Positions 1 to 7,613 of a stretch of DNA of 55,865 bases are shown here, in pieces. The stretch's first letter is position 1. Each line of letters begins with the position of its first letter. The notes beneath the pieces are model-generated. The model ran no database searches and had not been told where the DNA came from. It saw only the letters and a program-made list of their open reading frames with translations. The stretch lies in contig NZ_CALUWS010000014.1 in the NCBI RefSeq assembly GCF_944324525.1, forward strand, positions 1 to 55,865. The letters are read 5' to 3'. The stretch is from an uncultured Desulfovibrio sp. Lineage in GTDB: Bacteria > Desulfobacterota > Desulfovibrionia > Desulfovibrionales > Desulfovibrionaceae. Both the position numbers and the translations under genes were made by a program.

Positions 1-49
1 GGGGGACCGGCGGACAAAGTGGCGGCAGACGCGTTACGAAAGCTTGGAG

Positions 50-145
50 CGACCAGAGTAAAGTTTTCGAGGGGAGGGGGCGCGGGGGAGGGGAACCTTT
101 GCAAAGGTTCCCCTCCCCCGCAAAAGTTCTCCCCCAAAAGGGAGC
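50..145 (+). repeat. dispersed repeat family A, copy 1
   Basis: The core at 84-119 is a perfect 36-bp palindrome (GGGGGAGGGGAACCTTTG followed by its reverse complement). The flank at 50-83 (GACCAGAGTAAAGTTTTCGA and following) matches the reverse complement of 55302-55343, so this is the same unit as copy A3 in opposite orientation. A third copy follows lon at 41066. The hairpin would be very stable and could end transcription of whatever lies to the left of the window. Confidence 0.8.
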
Positions 146-150
146 AAGCC

Positions 151-831
151 ATGCATTTTGCCTATGACGAGCGGGCGGTGGGCTATCTGGCCCGGCGGGA
201 CAAGCGGCTTGGGGAAGTGATGGAGCGGCTGGGGCCTCTGCGGCGGGAGGTGATGCCGGATCTGTTTGCCGCGCTGGTTCATGCCATTGTGGGGCAGCAG
301 GTATCCATGACGGTGCAGCGCACGCTTTGGCAGCGGTTGTGCGCCAGGCTGGGGGAGGTCAGGCCGTCGAGCGTGCTGGCGGTCGCGCCGGAGGAGCTGC
401 GAGCCCTCGGGCTTTCCGGGCGCAAGGTGGAATATGTTCGTGAGGCGGCGCAGGCTGTGACGGATGGGCGTCTGGATGTGGAAGCCTTGCGGGAGATGGA
501 CGATGCCGCCGTGTGCGCCGCGCTGGTGGGACTGCGGGGCGTTGGGGTGTGGACGGCGGAGATGCTGCTGCTGTTCTCTCTGCAACGGCAGGATGTGCTC
601 AGCTATGATGACCTGGCCATCCGGCGCGGCCTGCGTATGCTCTACCGGCACAAGGACATCGACCGGGAGCGCTTTGAACGGTATCGGCGGAGATTCTCCC
701 CGTACGGGAGCGTGGCCTCACTGTACTTGTGGGCCGTGGCGGGCGGGGCGCTGCCCGAACTGCGGGATCCGGCTGAAGCGGTGCAGGGAGGGAAGCGTGG
801 CGGCGCATGCAAAAAAGCCCGCTCCGCCTGA
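151..831 (+). CDS. DNA-3-methyladenine glycosylase II family (HhH-GPD)
   Basis: Base-excision repair glycosylase of the AlkA/MAG superfamily, 226 aa, which removes alkylated purines from DNA in the cytoplasm. The helix-hairpin-helix GLRGVGVWTAEM lies near residues 128-138. It is followed by the GPD-type loop SYDDLAIRRG, where Asp154 fits the catalytic aspartate. The N-terminal half has the family's VHAIVGQQVS helix (about 43-52). I chose ATG 151 because GGAG lies 6 bases before it; an upstream in-frame ATG would read through repeat A. E. coli AlkA has an extra N-terminal domain that is absent here, so the protein resembles the shorter single-core forms. The last codons overlap a terminator serving the opposing gene. 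Confidence 0.88.
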   Translation: MHFAYDERAVGYLARRDKRLGEVMERLGPLRREVMPDLFAALVHAIVGQQVSMTVQRTLWQRLCARLGEVRPSSVLAVAPEELRALGLSGRKVEYVREAAQAVTDGRLDVEALREMDDAAVCAALVGLRGVGVWTAEMLLLFSLQRQDVLSYDDLAIRRGLRMLYRHKDIDRERFERYRRRFSPYGSVASLYLWAVAGGALPELRDPAEAVQGGKRGGACKKARSA

Positions 832-843
832 AGGGGAACGGGC
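811..843 (-). terminator. intrinsic terminator for the GlcG-like gene
   Basis: Read leftward, GCCCG and CGGGC arms (with further CC/GG pairing inside) are followed directly by TTTTTT. It lies 24 bases past the stop of the GlcG-like gene and overlaps the last codons of the convergent glycosylase gene. Confidence 0.75.
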
Positions 844-866
844 CGGAAGGCTGCAAGGGTGGCGAT

Positions 867-1349
867 TTACTTCAGGGCCGCCGCACCGGCCTTGGCCACG
901 TTGGTGTCTTCGGCCACGCTGCCGCCGCTGACGCCGATGGCGCCCACGATGACGTTGTTGCGGATGAGCAGCTCGCCGCCGCCGAAGATGACCAGACCGC
1001 CGTTGGTGGCTTCGATGCCGTAAAGTTCCTTGCCGGGCTGGGAGGCAGCGCCCAGTTCAGCGGTGGACATGTTGAAGTAGCGGGCGGTGATGGCCTTTTT
1101 GGTGGACACGTCGATGCTGCCGATGAATGCGCCGTCCTGACGCACGAAAGCCTTGAGGTTGCCGCCGGCGTCCACGATGGCGATGTTCATGGGCACGCCC
1201 TGTGCACGGGCCTTGACCAGTGCGGCATCAAGGACGGTACGTGCCTCGTCCAGCGTCAGATCGCCGGGCAGATGTTTTTGCACATCCTTGGCAAAGGCTG
1301 TGGACGTGAGCAGCAGAAGACCGAGGGCCAGCAACAGTACACGTTTCAT
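867..1349 (-). CDS. periplasmic GlcG/HbpS family heme-binding-like protein
   Basis: 160-aa protein of the GlcG/HbpS (DUF336) family. Residues 1-20 form a signal peptide (basic KR, a Leu-rich core, AFA before KD), so the product is predicted to be periplasmic. The mature part carries family features: LTLDEARTVLDAALVKA, then PMNIAIVDAGGNLKAFVRQDGA, STKKAITARYF and a Gly-rich end GAIGVSGGSVAEDTNVAKAG. Members bind heme or degradation products or have unknown roles, so the ligand is not settled. ATG 1349 is preceded by AAGGAG. The tiny lipoprotein ORF lies about 100 bases upstream on the same strand. Confidence 0.85.
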   Translation of the reverse strand: MKRVLLLALGLLLLTSTAFAKDVQKHLPGDLTLDEARTVLDAALVKARAQGVPMNIAIVDAGGNLKAFVRQDGAFIGSIDVSTKKAITARYFNMSTAELGAASQPGKELYGIEATNGGLVIFGGGELLIRNNVIVGAIGVSGGSVAEDTNVAKAGAAALK

Positions 1350-1445
1350 GATGTTTGCTCCTTGCGTGCCTCGCGGCGGGATTGCCGGGGAGGAACTGCC
1401 ATGAACATAGCACCGGCGGCAACGGGAAGCAAGCGGAGCCAAGAT

Positions 1446-1523
1446 TTAGAATCCGGAGAAGCGGGTACAGGCGGTGAGCGCAAGCAGCAGCAGGAAGAGA
1501 AGGGAGCGGATGAGATGTTTCAT
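1446..1523 (-). CDS. putative 25-aa lipoprotein
   Basis: Very short ORF with complete lipoprotein features: MKHLIR basic start, a run of leucines (LLFLLLLAL) and lipobox LTAC with Cys19, leaving a mature peptide of only 7 residues (CTRFSGF). GGAG lies at a suitable distance before ATG 1523. The overall shape recalls entericidin-like or lysis-type small lipoproteins, but there is no sequence basis for a function. It sits between the TauE and GlcG-like genes, all leftward. Confidence 0.5.
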   Translation of the reverse strand: MKHLIRSLLFLLLLALTACTRFSGF

Positions 1524-1622
1524 GCGGAGACTCCGTAGTACAGAGGCAAGGGGTGCCGTGAGTGCTCGTGCAGGCGGAGGGGGGCTTCCCCCCAAAACAA
1601 GCCGCAGTCGTGTTGACAGGTT

Positions 1623-2396
1623 CTAGAATGCCTCAAGGATGAAGAATTCATAGAGCAGGGTGCAGAAGAGGAGGCCCAGCGATACCGTCAGGAAGCGGCG
1701 TACGGCCTGCGGGCCGACGCGGACGGCGGTACGGCTGCCCAGCCAGTTGCCTGTGATGGAGGCGGCCGCCATGGGCAGGGCCAGCAGCCAGAGCACCTTG
1801 CCCGCCAGGATGAAGCTGACGGCGGCGGCGATGTTGGAACCGAGGTTGATGACCTTGGAGGTCGCCGAGGCCTGGATGAGGCCCACGCGGACGATGAAGT
1901 GCAGGGCAAGGATGATGAAGCTGCCGGTGCCGGGGCCATAAAAGCCGTCGTAGATGCCGATGCACAGGCAGACCAGCGGCGTCAGCAGCCAGAGGCGGGG
2001 GCCGCTGGTGACGTTGAGGTCGTGGGCCATATCCTTCTTGGGCAGGAGGGTGGCGGCCATGCCGAAGGGCAGCAGGCAGACGAGGATCTTGCCCAGGATG
2101 GCGTTGTCGAACAGCAGGGATATCTGAGAGCCGATGGCAGAGCCCAGCAGGGCCGCGACCACGCCCACGAGGGCCACGCGCCACTGGATGAGGTGGCTGC
2201 GGGCAAAGGTGCCCACGGCGGTGGCCGTACCCAGCGCGGCGCTGATCTTGTTGCAGGCAAGGGCGTTGTGGGCGGGCACGTTGGCCAGCAGCAGCGCGGG
2301 CAGGGTGATAAGGCCGCCGCCGCCCGCTATGGCGTCGATGAAGCCGGCCACGAGGGCCGCCCCGCAGCAGATGAGGATGACGCTCAGCGAGACCAC
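1623..2396 (-). CDS. TauE/SafE family sulfite-exporter-like permease
   Basis: 257-aa multi-pass inner-membrane protein of the TauE/SafE (DUF81) family, transporters linked to sulfite, sulfoacetate or other organic sulfur anions. The N-terminal signature GFIDAIAGGGGLITLPALL (about residues 19-37) and the second-half repeat CLCIGIYDGFYGPGTGSFIIL (about 141-161) are both present, giving the usual two-repeat fold. The start is GTG 2396, just after the DUF486 gene stop (2404), with AAGGAA upstream; the two genes are probably cotranscribed. Substrate is not predictable from the sequence. Confidence 0.85.
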   Translation of the reverse strand: MVSLSVILICCGAALVAGFIDAIAGGGGLITLPALLLANVPAHNALACNKISAALGTATAVGTFARSHLIQWRVALVGVVAALLGSAIGSQISLLFDNAILGKILVCLLPFGMAATLLPKKDMAHDLNVTSGPRLWLLTPLVCLCIGIYDGFYGPGTGSFIILALHFIVRVGLIQASATSKVINLGSNIAAAVSFILAGKVLWLLALPMAAASITGNWLGSRTAVRVGPQAVRRFLTVSLGLLFCTLLYEFFILEAF

Positions 2397-2403
2397 GGCC
2401 CGC

Positions 2404-2763
2404 CTACCATTCCTTGAAAATGACCCAGCAGGCCAGCACGATGAGCGCGAAACCCACGATGTGGTTCCAGCGCAGGGATTCGTGCAGATAGAAGACCGAG
2501 AAGAGGGTAAAGACGCTGAGGGAGATGAGTTCCTGGATGGTCTTGAGTTCCGCGGCGGAAAAATAGCCGTGGCCGATACGGTTGGCCGGGACCTGCAGGA
2601 CGTACTCGAACAGCGCGATGCCCCAGCTCGTCAGGATGACGATGGGCAGGGCCAGGCCCTTGTAGCGCAGATGGCCGTACCAGGCGAACGTCATGAAAAC
2701 GTTGGAAAGGGTCAGCAGAAGGACGGTCGCTACGGGGATCGGTACGGAGAAGGGCAGGTTCAT
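2404..2763 (-). CDS. DUF486 family small membrane protein (DMT superfamily)
   Basis: 119-aa protein with four hydrophobic segments. It matches DUF486: SNVFMTFAWYGHL, ALFEYVLQVPANRIGHG, the FSAAELKTIQE segment and a YLHESLRWNH-type end. The family belongs to the drug/metabolite transporter superfamily and has no established substrate. ATG 2763 is preferred because GGTGAG precedes it; the in-frame ATG at 2778 sits in the T-run of the upstream terminator. It is followed within 10 bases by the TauE gene. Confidence 0.8.
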   Translation of the reverse strand: MNLPFSVPIPVATVLLLTLSNVFMTFAWYGHLRYKGLALPIVILTSWGIALFEYVLQVPANRIGHGYFSAAELKTIQELISLSVFTLFSVFYLHESLRWNHIVGFALIVLACWVIFKEW

Positions 2764-2780
2764 ACGCTCACCGGACATAA

Positions 2781-2814
2781 AAAAACGCCTATGCGAGATA
2801 GGCGTTTGTTTTTT
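2781..2814. terminator. bidirectional intrinsic terminator after tRNA-Thr
   Basis: Ten-bp arms AAACGCCTAT / ATAGGCGTTT with a 5-base loop, flanked by A-run and T-run, so it can act in both directions. It lies just past the 3' end of tRNA-Thr and just before the DUF486 gene. Confidence 0.85.
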
Positions 2815-2816
2815 CG

Positions 2817-2892
2817 TGGAGCCCTTGACCAGGATTGAACTGGTGACCTCATCCTTACCAAGGATGCACTCTACCGACTGAGCTACAAGGGC
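2817..2892 (-). tRNA. tRNA-Thr (anticodon GGT)
   Basis: Read on the minus strand: acceptor GCCCTTG pairs with CAAGGGC, discriminator T and encoded CCA; D arm with AGCTCAGTCGGTAGAG; anticodon stem CATCC/GGATG with loop TTGGTAA, giving anticodon GGT for ACC codons; T arm with GGTTCAATCC-type pairing (CCAGTTCAATCCTGG). The cloverleaf is complete at 76 nt. Confidence 0.95.
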
Positions 2893-2909
2893 GTCGCTGA
2901 CGAAGATGG

Positions 2910-2938
2910 TTTCTACGCGAAAGCCGTGCCGGGGTCAA
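2910..2938 (-). promoter_or_regulatory. sigma-70-like promoter of tRNA-Thr
   Basis: On the minus strand TTGACC (2938-2933), a 17-base spacer and TAGAAA (2915-2910), placed about 18 bases before the tRNA 5' end. Position and spacing support a dedicated tRNA promoter. Confidence 0.6.
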
Positions 2939-2956
2939 GCGTTTTTTCAAACTTTT

Positions 2957-3523
2957 TTATTTTTTTTGTCCGGGGCCGGCAGAGCCGTTCATGCCCTGCA
3001 TCAGCAGGCGGAAAAGTTCTCTCCGGGCGTGGGGCGCGCCCTGTTCGGCCCGGGCCCGGGCGACCAGATCCGGCAGCCGTTCGAGCAGGGCCTCGCCGGC
3101 GGCGGGCAGGGCCTCGCGCAGGGCGGTCAGAAGGCCGGGCAGGGTCGCGGCGGGTTCCTGCAGCAGGCGGTCCCGCCACTGTTCGGCCCGGTGGAAGCGG
3201 GCCGTATCCGCCTGATGGCCGGCGGAACGGGCGGCCAGGGCCTCACGGATGGCATCGGCATCTTCCTCGCGCATGAGCCGCCCGATGAACTGCATCTGGC
3301 GGCGGCGTCCCTCTCTGTCCGTTATGCGGGCGAGCAGGGAAAGGGCTTCGCGCATGTCCGGGCTGAGGGGCATGTCGGCCTGCGCGGCGGGGGGCAGGGC
3401 GGCCAGCTCTTCTCCCAGCGTCTGCAGGGCGGCGCTGCGGCGTTTTTTTTCCGACCGGCTGGGGCTGTCGTCATCTTCCCGCAGGGCCCCGTCCTGCCAC
3501 TGGTAGCGTTTGCGCGGGGCCAT
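2957..3523 (-). CDS. darP: DarP/YjgA (DUF615) ribosome-associated protein
   Basis: 188-aa, highly charged protein of the YjgA family. In E. coli DarP associates with late pre-50S particles and promotes maturation of the peptidyl-transferase region. The family core REGRRRQMQFIGRLMREED (about 93-111) followed by IREAL, FHRAEQWRDRLL and the C-terminal ARRELFRLL segment are all present. The ATG overlaps the upstream stop as TGATG, so translation is likely coupled to the prenyltransferase gene. It ends in a lysine pair and an A-rich stretch. Confidence 0.85.
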   Translation of the reverse strand: MAPRKRYQWQDGALREDDDSPSRSEKKRRSAALQTLGEELAALPPAAQADMPLSPDMREALSLLARITDREGRRRQMQFIGRLMREEDADAIREALAARSAGHQADTARFHRAEQWRDRLLQEPAATLPGLLTALREALPAAGEALLERLPDLVARARAEQGAPHARRELFRLLMQGMNGSAGPGQKK

Positions 3524-4386
3524 CAGAACACCATCCCCAGGATGACGCCCAGCAGGACGAGAGGGGAGACGATGCCGTTGAGCGTGAAGAAAGCCAGATT
3601 GACGCGGGAAAGATCCTGCTTGCGCATGATGCGGTGCTCCACCAGCAGCAGGAGCGAGATGCCCAGCCAGAAGGCGTACCAGATCAGCGAGAGCTGCGCG
3701 GCCAGACCGAACAGGAGCAGGAAAAGGGAGGTCAGCACATGCGAAAAGCCGGCGATGGTCAGCGCGGCTTCCGGGCCCTTGTCCGCGGGCAGGGAGTGCA
3801 GGCCGAAAGCCGTGTCGAAATCCAGATCCTGGAAGGCATAGTAGACGTCGAAGGCCCCCACCCAGAGCGTCACCGCGCAGAAGAGCAGCAGCGGGGCCAG
3901 GCCGAGACTGGAGGGATCGACGCTGAGCCAGCCGGCCAGCGGAGCCAGGCCGAGGCTGGCGCCAAGCCAGTAGTGGCAGTAGGGGGTAAAGCGCTTGAGC
4001 AGGCTGTAGACGGCGGTAAAGATGAGGGCCGGCAGGGCCAGGGAGAGGCAGAGCGTATTGATGCAGGCGCAGGCCCCGATGAAGACCAGCGCCGACACGC
4101 CGCAGAAGAGCCAGGCCTGCGTCAGGGTGATCTCGCCGGTGACGAGCGCCCGCTCGCAGGTGCGGGGATTTTCCCGGTCGAAGGGAAGATCGACGATGCG
4201 GTTGATGCCCATGGCGAAGGAGCGGACGCCGACCATGGCGATGGTCAGCATGACGAGGGGCAGCAGGGGCGGCATGCCCCGGGCCGCCAGTACCGCGCCC
4301 GCCCAGGCCCAGGGCAGGGCAAAGATGGAGTGCTCGATCTTGATCATGCGGCAGAACGTGGCTGCCGTGGTGCGGCTGGGAAGCAT
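3523..4386 (-). CDS. UbiA-family prenyltransferase, probably MqnP-like (menaquinone)
   Basis: 287-aa integral-membrane prenyltransferase. The first Asp-rich motif is NRIVDLPFDRENPRT (Asn62, Asp66, Asp70) and the second is DVYYAFQDLDFD (Asp180-Asp191); both bind the Mg-prenyl diphosphate. About eight hydrophobic helices follow the UbiA pattern. In organisms using the futalosine route a UbiA-like enzyme (MqnP) prenylates the naphthoate ring; that role is inferred from the suspected lineage and not from a diagnostic residue. ATG 4386 has GGAGG at good distance, and the stop of the MogA-like gene lies inside this leader. Confidence 0.8.
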   Translation of the reverse strand: MLPSRTTAATFCRMIKIEHSIFALPWAWAGAVLAARGMPPLLPLVMLTIAMVGVRSFAMGINRIVDLPFDRENPRTCERALVTGEITLTQAWLFCGVSALVFIGACACINTLCLSLALPALIFTAVYSLLKRFTPYCHYWLGASLGLAPLAGWLSVDPSSLGLAPLLLFCAVTLWVGAFDVYYAFQDLDFDTAFGLHSLPADKGPEAALTIAGFSHVLTSLFLLLFGLAAQLSLIWYAFWLGISLLLLVEHRIMRKQDLSRVNLAFFTLNGIVSPLVLLGVILGMVF

Positions 4387-4388
4387 CG

Positions 4389-5177
4389 TTAACCTCCACA
4401 ATCGGCGGTGTCGCCGTGCAGTTTGTCGAGTGCGTGGGCAAGGGCGGGCAGGACGGCGGCCAGATTTTCCCGGACGGCCTTGAGACTGCCGGGGAGGTTG
4501 ATGATCAGACTCTGCCCCAGCACGCCCGCCGTGGCGCGGGAAATGACGGCGCGCGGCGTGACGGCCAGACTGGCGGCCAGCATGGCCGCGGCAAAGCCGG
4601 GCAGCTCGTAGTCCAGCAGGGCCCGCGTCACCTGCGGGGAGATGTCGCGCGGACTGATGCCCGTGCCGCCGCTGGTCAGGATGAGATCATACTGCTGGCC
4701 GAGGGCCAGCTCCGTCAGCAGGGCGCGCAGTTCGGAGGGTTCGTCGGGCAGGATGAATCCCTGGCTGTGGCAGAGAGGCAGGGTTTCGGCCACCATTTCC
4801 GCCAGCGCCGGGCCGCTGGTGTCCTCGCGCAGGCCGAGGGAGCCCTTGTCCGACAGCGTGACCCAGGCGAGGCTGCGGCCGCTCTTGCGCGGCTCAAGGC
4901 AAATGTCGCCCACGGGGAGGTCCGTCAGGGCCGTGAGCAGGGGACAGCGCAGGGCGTGCCCGTCGTCGCAGGCCGGCAGCCAGACGTGGCCCGTCACGCG
5001 GGCAAAGGGGGTCTCCTCCGCATAGAGGGTGGTCCCCACCGGCAGGAAGGGGACGTCCCGCAAAGGCGGATCCTGCAGAAGATGAGCCGGCAGGCCGAGG
5101 GGCCCCCCGCTCTGCGCGGGGGCAAGCGGCAGGCAGTCCGCCGCCGAGCAGGCCCGCAGGGAAAGTTTCCAGATCAT
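4389..5177 (-). CDS. MogA/MoaB-type molybdopterin adenylyltransferase-like protein with N-terminal extension
   Basis: 262 aa. The C-terminal about 160 residues form a MoCF-biosynthesis domain: AWVTLSDKGSLGLREDTSGP, the nucleotide-binding TSGGTGISPRD (about 188-198), then AVISRATAGVLGQSLIINLPGS. This domain adenylates molybdopterin on the way to molybdenum/tungsten cofactor, consistent with the tungsten/molybdenum enzymes expected in sulfate reducers. The first 100 residues are not part of MogA. They look like a degenerate MOSC-like or unknown domain (PVGTTLYAEETPFARVTGHVW) that I cannot assign. GGAGG precedes ATG 5177. First gene of the operon with the prenyltransferase and DarP genes. Confidence 0.8.
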   Translation of the reverse strand: MIWKLSLRACSAADCLPLAPAQSGGPLGLPAHLLQDPPLRDVPFLPVGTTLYAEETPFARVTGHVWLPACDDGHALRCPLLTALTDLPVGDICLEPRKSGRSLAWVTLSDKGSLGLREDTSGPALAEMVAETLPLCHSQGFILPDEPSELRALLTELALGQQYDLILTSGGTGISPRDISPQVTRALLDYELPGFAAAMLAASLAVTPRAVISRATAGVLGQSLIINLPGSLKAVRENLAAVLPALAHALDKLHGDTADCGG

Positions 5178-5329
5178 GTACGCCTCCAGACGGTTGCGGG
5201 AGCGGACTTTCCCGGCAACGGGGAAGCGCCGGCGGCATCCGCTCCGGGAGGGACTATTGTAGCGGCAAGCACATTACGTTACAAGTCTGCCCGCGGGGCT
5301 GTCCCCGAATCTTTCCGCAAGGAGACATC

Positions 5330-5839
5330 ATGTCACAGGAACCGACCCACAGCCAGGATCAGACGGCCCATCTCCATGCCCTGGGCACGGGCAAACTACC
5401 CACGCCGCAGGGCGGGCCCAGCGTGGCCCTGCTGGAAGCCTTCCCCAACCGTTGCCCGCACAGGCCGTACGTCATCAGCATCAGCTTCCCCGAGTTCACG
5501 TCCCTCTGTCCCGTGACCGGGCAGCCGGACATGGGCACCATCAGCGTGGAATACATCCCCGACGAGCTGTGCGTGGAGTCCAAGAGCTTCAAGCTCTATA
5601 TGTTCGCTTTCCGCAACCATCAGTCCTTCATGGAGACCATCACCAATACGGTGCTGGATGACCTGAACAGCCTGCTGGCCCCCTGCTGGATCCGCGTCAA
5701 GGGATTGTTCGCGCCGCGCGGCGCGACCCGTATCCATGTCTTTGCCGAACAGTACAAGGATCTGCCCGAGCGGCGCGCCGCGAACGTGCGGGAGCTGGTA
5801 CGCGACTGGAAGACCGAACCCGACCCGCACCGTCCGTAG
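5330..5839 (+). CDS. queF: NADPH-dependent 7-cyano-7-deazaguanine (preQ0) reductase QueF
   Basis: 169-aa short-type QueF, which reduces preQ0 to preQ1 for queuosine synthesis. Catalytic Cys60 in PEFTSLCPVTGQPD with Asp67, the nucleotide-binding motif VESKSFKLYMFAFRNH (about 82-97), and HxSF are intact. AAGGAG precedes ATG. The 152-base gap to the divergent MogA-like gene must carry both promoters; I see no convincing preQ1 riboswitch in it. Confidence 0.95.
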   Translation: MSQEPTHSQDQTAHLHALGTGKLPTPQGGPSVALLEAFPNRCPHRPYVISISFPEFTSLCPVTGQPDMGTISVEYIPDELCVESKSFKLYMFAFRNHQSFMETITNTVLDDLNSLLAPCWIRVKGLFAPRGATRIHVFAEQYKDLPERRAANVRELVRDWKTEPDPHRP

Positions 5840-5907
5840 GGATCGCGCCAGGGGGCCGCGCCCGCCGTCGCGCCGGCGGGACGCGGCATGCGCGGCAAGG
5901 AGGGATC

Positions 5908-5988
5908 ATGCTGGAACGGCGGTTCAGACCACGGAAGCCCCGGCAGCGTCCGGCGTCCGGCATCTGCCCGCAACGGAGCGGGCGGTGA
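5908..5988 (+). CDS. possible leader peptide coupled to murJ (26 aa)
   Basis: Short ORF with a textbook AAGGAGG at 5898-5904. It codes for a very basic 26-residue peptide (MLERRFRPRKPRQRP start, many Arg) whose TGA overlaps the GTG start of murJ as GTGA. This geometry is typical of translational coupling. It could also be a chance ORF in GC-rich DNA; the strong ribosome-binding site is the main support. Confidence 0.4.
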   Translation: MLERRFRPRKPRQRPASGICPQRSGR

Positions 5989-7613
5989 CGCGGCGGCCGG
6001 AGCCGGGGACGAGCCGGGCCGGGCGGCGCGGGGGCGGCCTGCTGTCCACCGCCGCGGCGCTGGGCGGCTGTACCGTGCTCTCCCGACTGTTGGGGCTGGC
6101 GCGGGATGCGGCCACGGCCTGGCTGCTGGGGGCCGGCCCCGTGGCGGACGCGCTGACGGCGGCCATGCGCCTGCCGCATATCCTGCGGCGCATGCTGGCC
6201 GAAGGCTCCCTCTCCATGAGTCTTACGGCCCGTCTGGCCGGGCGCGATGATGCGGACGAGGCGGCGGCCGTGCTCCGGGCGCTGGCCTGGCGGCTGGGGG
6301 CGGCGCTGCTGGCCGCCTGCGTGCTGGCGGCCGTGCTGGCGCAGCCGCTCATGCGTCTGCTCGCGCCGGGGCTCCCTCCGGCCGGGGCGGCGCTGGCGGG
6401 AGAGCTCCTGCGCGCCTGCCTGCCCTATGTGCCGGCGGCGGGCCTAGCCGGCTTGTGCATGGCGGTGCTGCATGCCCGTGAACATTTTCTCGTCCCGGCG
6501 CTCTCTCCCGTACTCTTCAATATTTGTGTGCTGACGGCGGCCCTGCTGGCCGTCGCTTGCGGGGCGGACATGCGGCAAACGGCCCTCGCGCTGGCGCTGG
6601 GCATGAGCGGCGGCGGCTGCGCTCAGTGGCTGCTGCAGCAGGCCGCGGCGGCACGGCTCCTGCGGCGATCCCGTCCGCGTCGCGGCGGCCGTTCGTCCGC
6701 CCGGGCCGCGCTGCCGTCGCGCGAGGCCTGGCGGCTGCTGGCCCAGCTGCCGTCCGGCGCGCTGGCGGCAGCGGCTCCGCAGCTGGCCATGCTGGCGGCC
6801 ATGTGGCCCGCCTCGCTGGCCGGTGAGGGGAATATGGCCGCCCTCTATTATGCCGAACGCCTGCTTGAGCTGCCGCTCGGGCTGGTGGGGGCCTGTCTGG
6901 GCATGGCGGCCCTGCCGCCCCTGAGCCGTCTGGCGCATGCGGGCCGCTGGCGGGATTTCGCCCTGTTGCGGGATGCTTCCCTGCGCTGGGCCGTGCGCCT
7001 TTCTCTGCCCGCTGCGGCCGGGCTGGCGGCCGTGTCCGCGCCGCTGGTGGACTGCCTGCTGGGGCATGGCGCTTTTGACGCGAATGCGGTACGATTGACG
7101 GCATGGGCCGTTCTCGCCTATGTGCCCTGTTTGCCGGCCTGCGCCGTCAGTCGTTGTCTGCTGTCGGCCTGTCATGCTGTCGGGCGTCGCCGCCGGGCGG
7201 CCATGACGGGCCTGCTGGCGCCGTTGCTGACGCTTGCGGCGGGCCTGCTGCTGACGCGGGAGCTGGCTGTTCCCTTGCGGGGGGCGGGGGCTGCGGCGGC
7301 GGCAAGCCTGGCCCTCTGGGTGCAGACGGGCCTGCTGTGGCGGCTGGGGCATAGGGATGCCCCGCGCGGCGGCCGGTGGCGGGCACTGCGTTTTTGCGTT
7401 CTCCAGGCTCTGGTGGCGGGGCTGGTGGGGCTGGCGGCCTCGGGCGTGTGCCTGCTGACGGCGGCGCTGCCCGCGTGGGAACGGCTCAGTCTGTCCATCG
7501 CCGCGGGCCTGCTCATCTGGCCGCCTGCGCTTCTGCTCGTGCGCGACAGGGATATATGCCGGCTGGGGCGGCGGCTCCTGCGGCGCAATGACGATTCAAG
7601 AGCTTCATTATGA
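5985..7613 (+). CDS. murJ: MurJ/MviN lipid II flippase
   Basis: Polytopic inner-membrane protein of the MOP exporter superfamily that moves lipid II across the membrane for peptidoglycan synthesis. From GTG 5985 it has 542 aa, near the usual 500-540. The N-terminal MurJ pattern LSRLLGLARDAATAWLLGAGPVADALTAAMRLPHILRRMLAEGSLS is clear, followed by about 13 hydrophobic helices. I chose the GTG because GGAG precedes it by six bases and longer frames would overlap queF. The next gene overlaps by ATGA. Confidence 0.92.
   Translation: MTRRPEPGTSRAGRRGGGLLSTAAALGGCTVLSRLLGLARDAATAWLLGAGPVADALTAAMRLPHILRRMLAEGSLSMSLTARLAGRDDADEAAAVLRALAWRLGAALLAACVLAAVLAQPLMRLLAPGLPPAGAALAGELLRACLPYVPAAGLAGLCMAVLHAREHFLVPALSPVLFNICVLTAALLAVACGADMRQTALALALGMSGGGCAQWLLQQAAAARLLRRSRPRRGGRSSARAALPSREAWRLLAQLPSGALAAAAPQLAMLAAMWPASLAGEGNMAALYYAERLLELPLGLVGACLGMAALPPLSRLAHAGRWRDFALLRDASLRWAVRLSLPAAAGLAAVSAPLVDCLLGHGAFDANAVRLTAWAVLAYVPCLPACAVSRCLLSACHAVGRRRRAAMTGLLAPLLTLAAGLLLTRELAVPLRGAGAAAAASLALWVQTGLLWRLGHRDAPRGGRWRALRFCVLQALVAGLVGLAASGVCLLTAALPAWERLSLSIAAGLLIWPPALLLVRDRDICRLGRRLLRRNDDSRASL

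Noticed and set aside
3524-4441. Leftward 494-codon frame covering DarP and the region of the UbiA gene
   Set aside because: Only its 3' part from 3523 is a real protein (DarP). The upstream part is out of frame with the clear prenyltransferase motifs.
5178-5329. preQ1 riboswitch upstream of queF
   Set aside because: No recognisable preQ1 aptamer (small hairpin plus A-rich tail) could be found in the 152-base gap.
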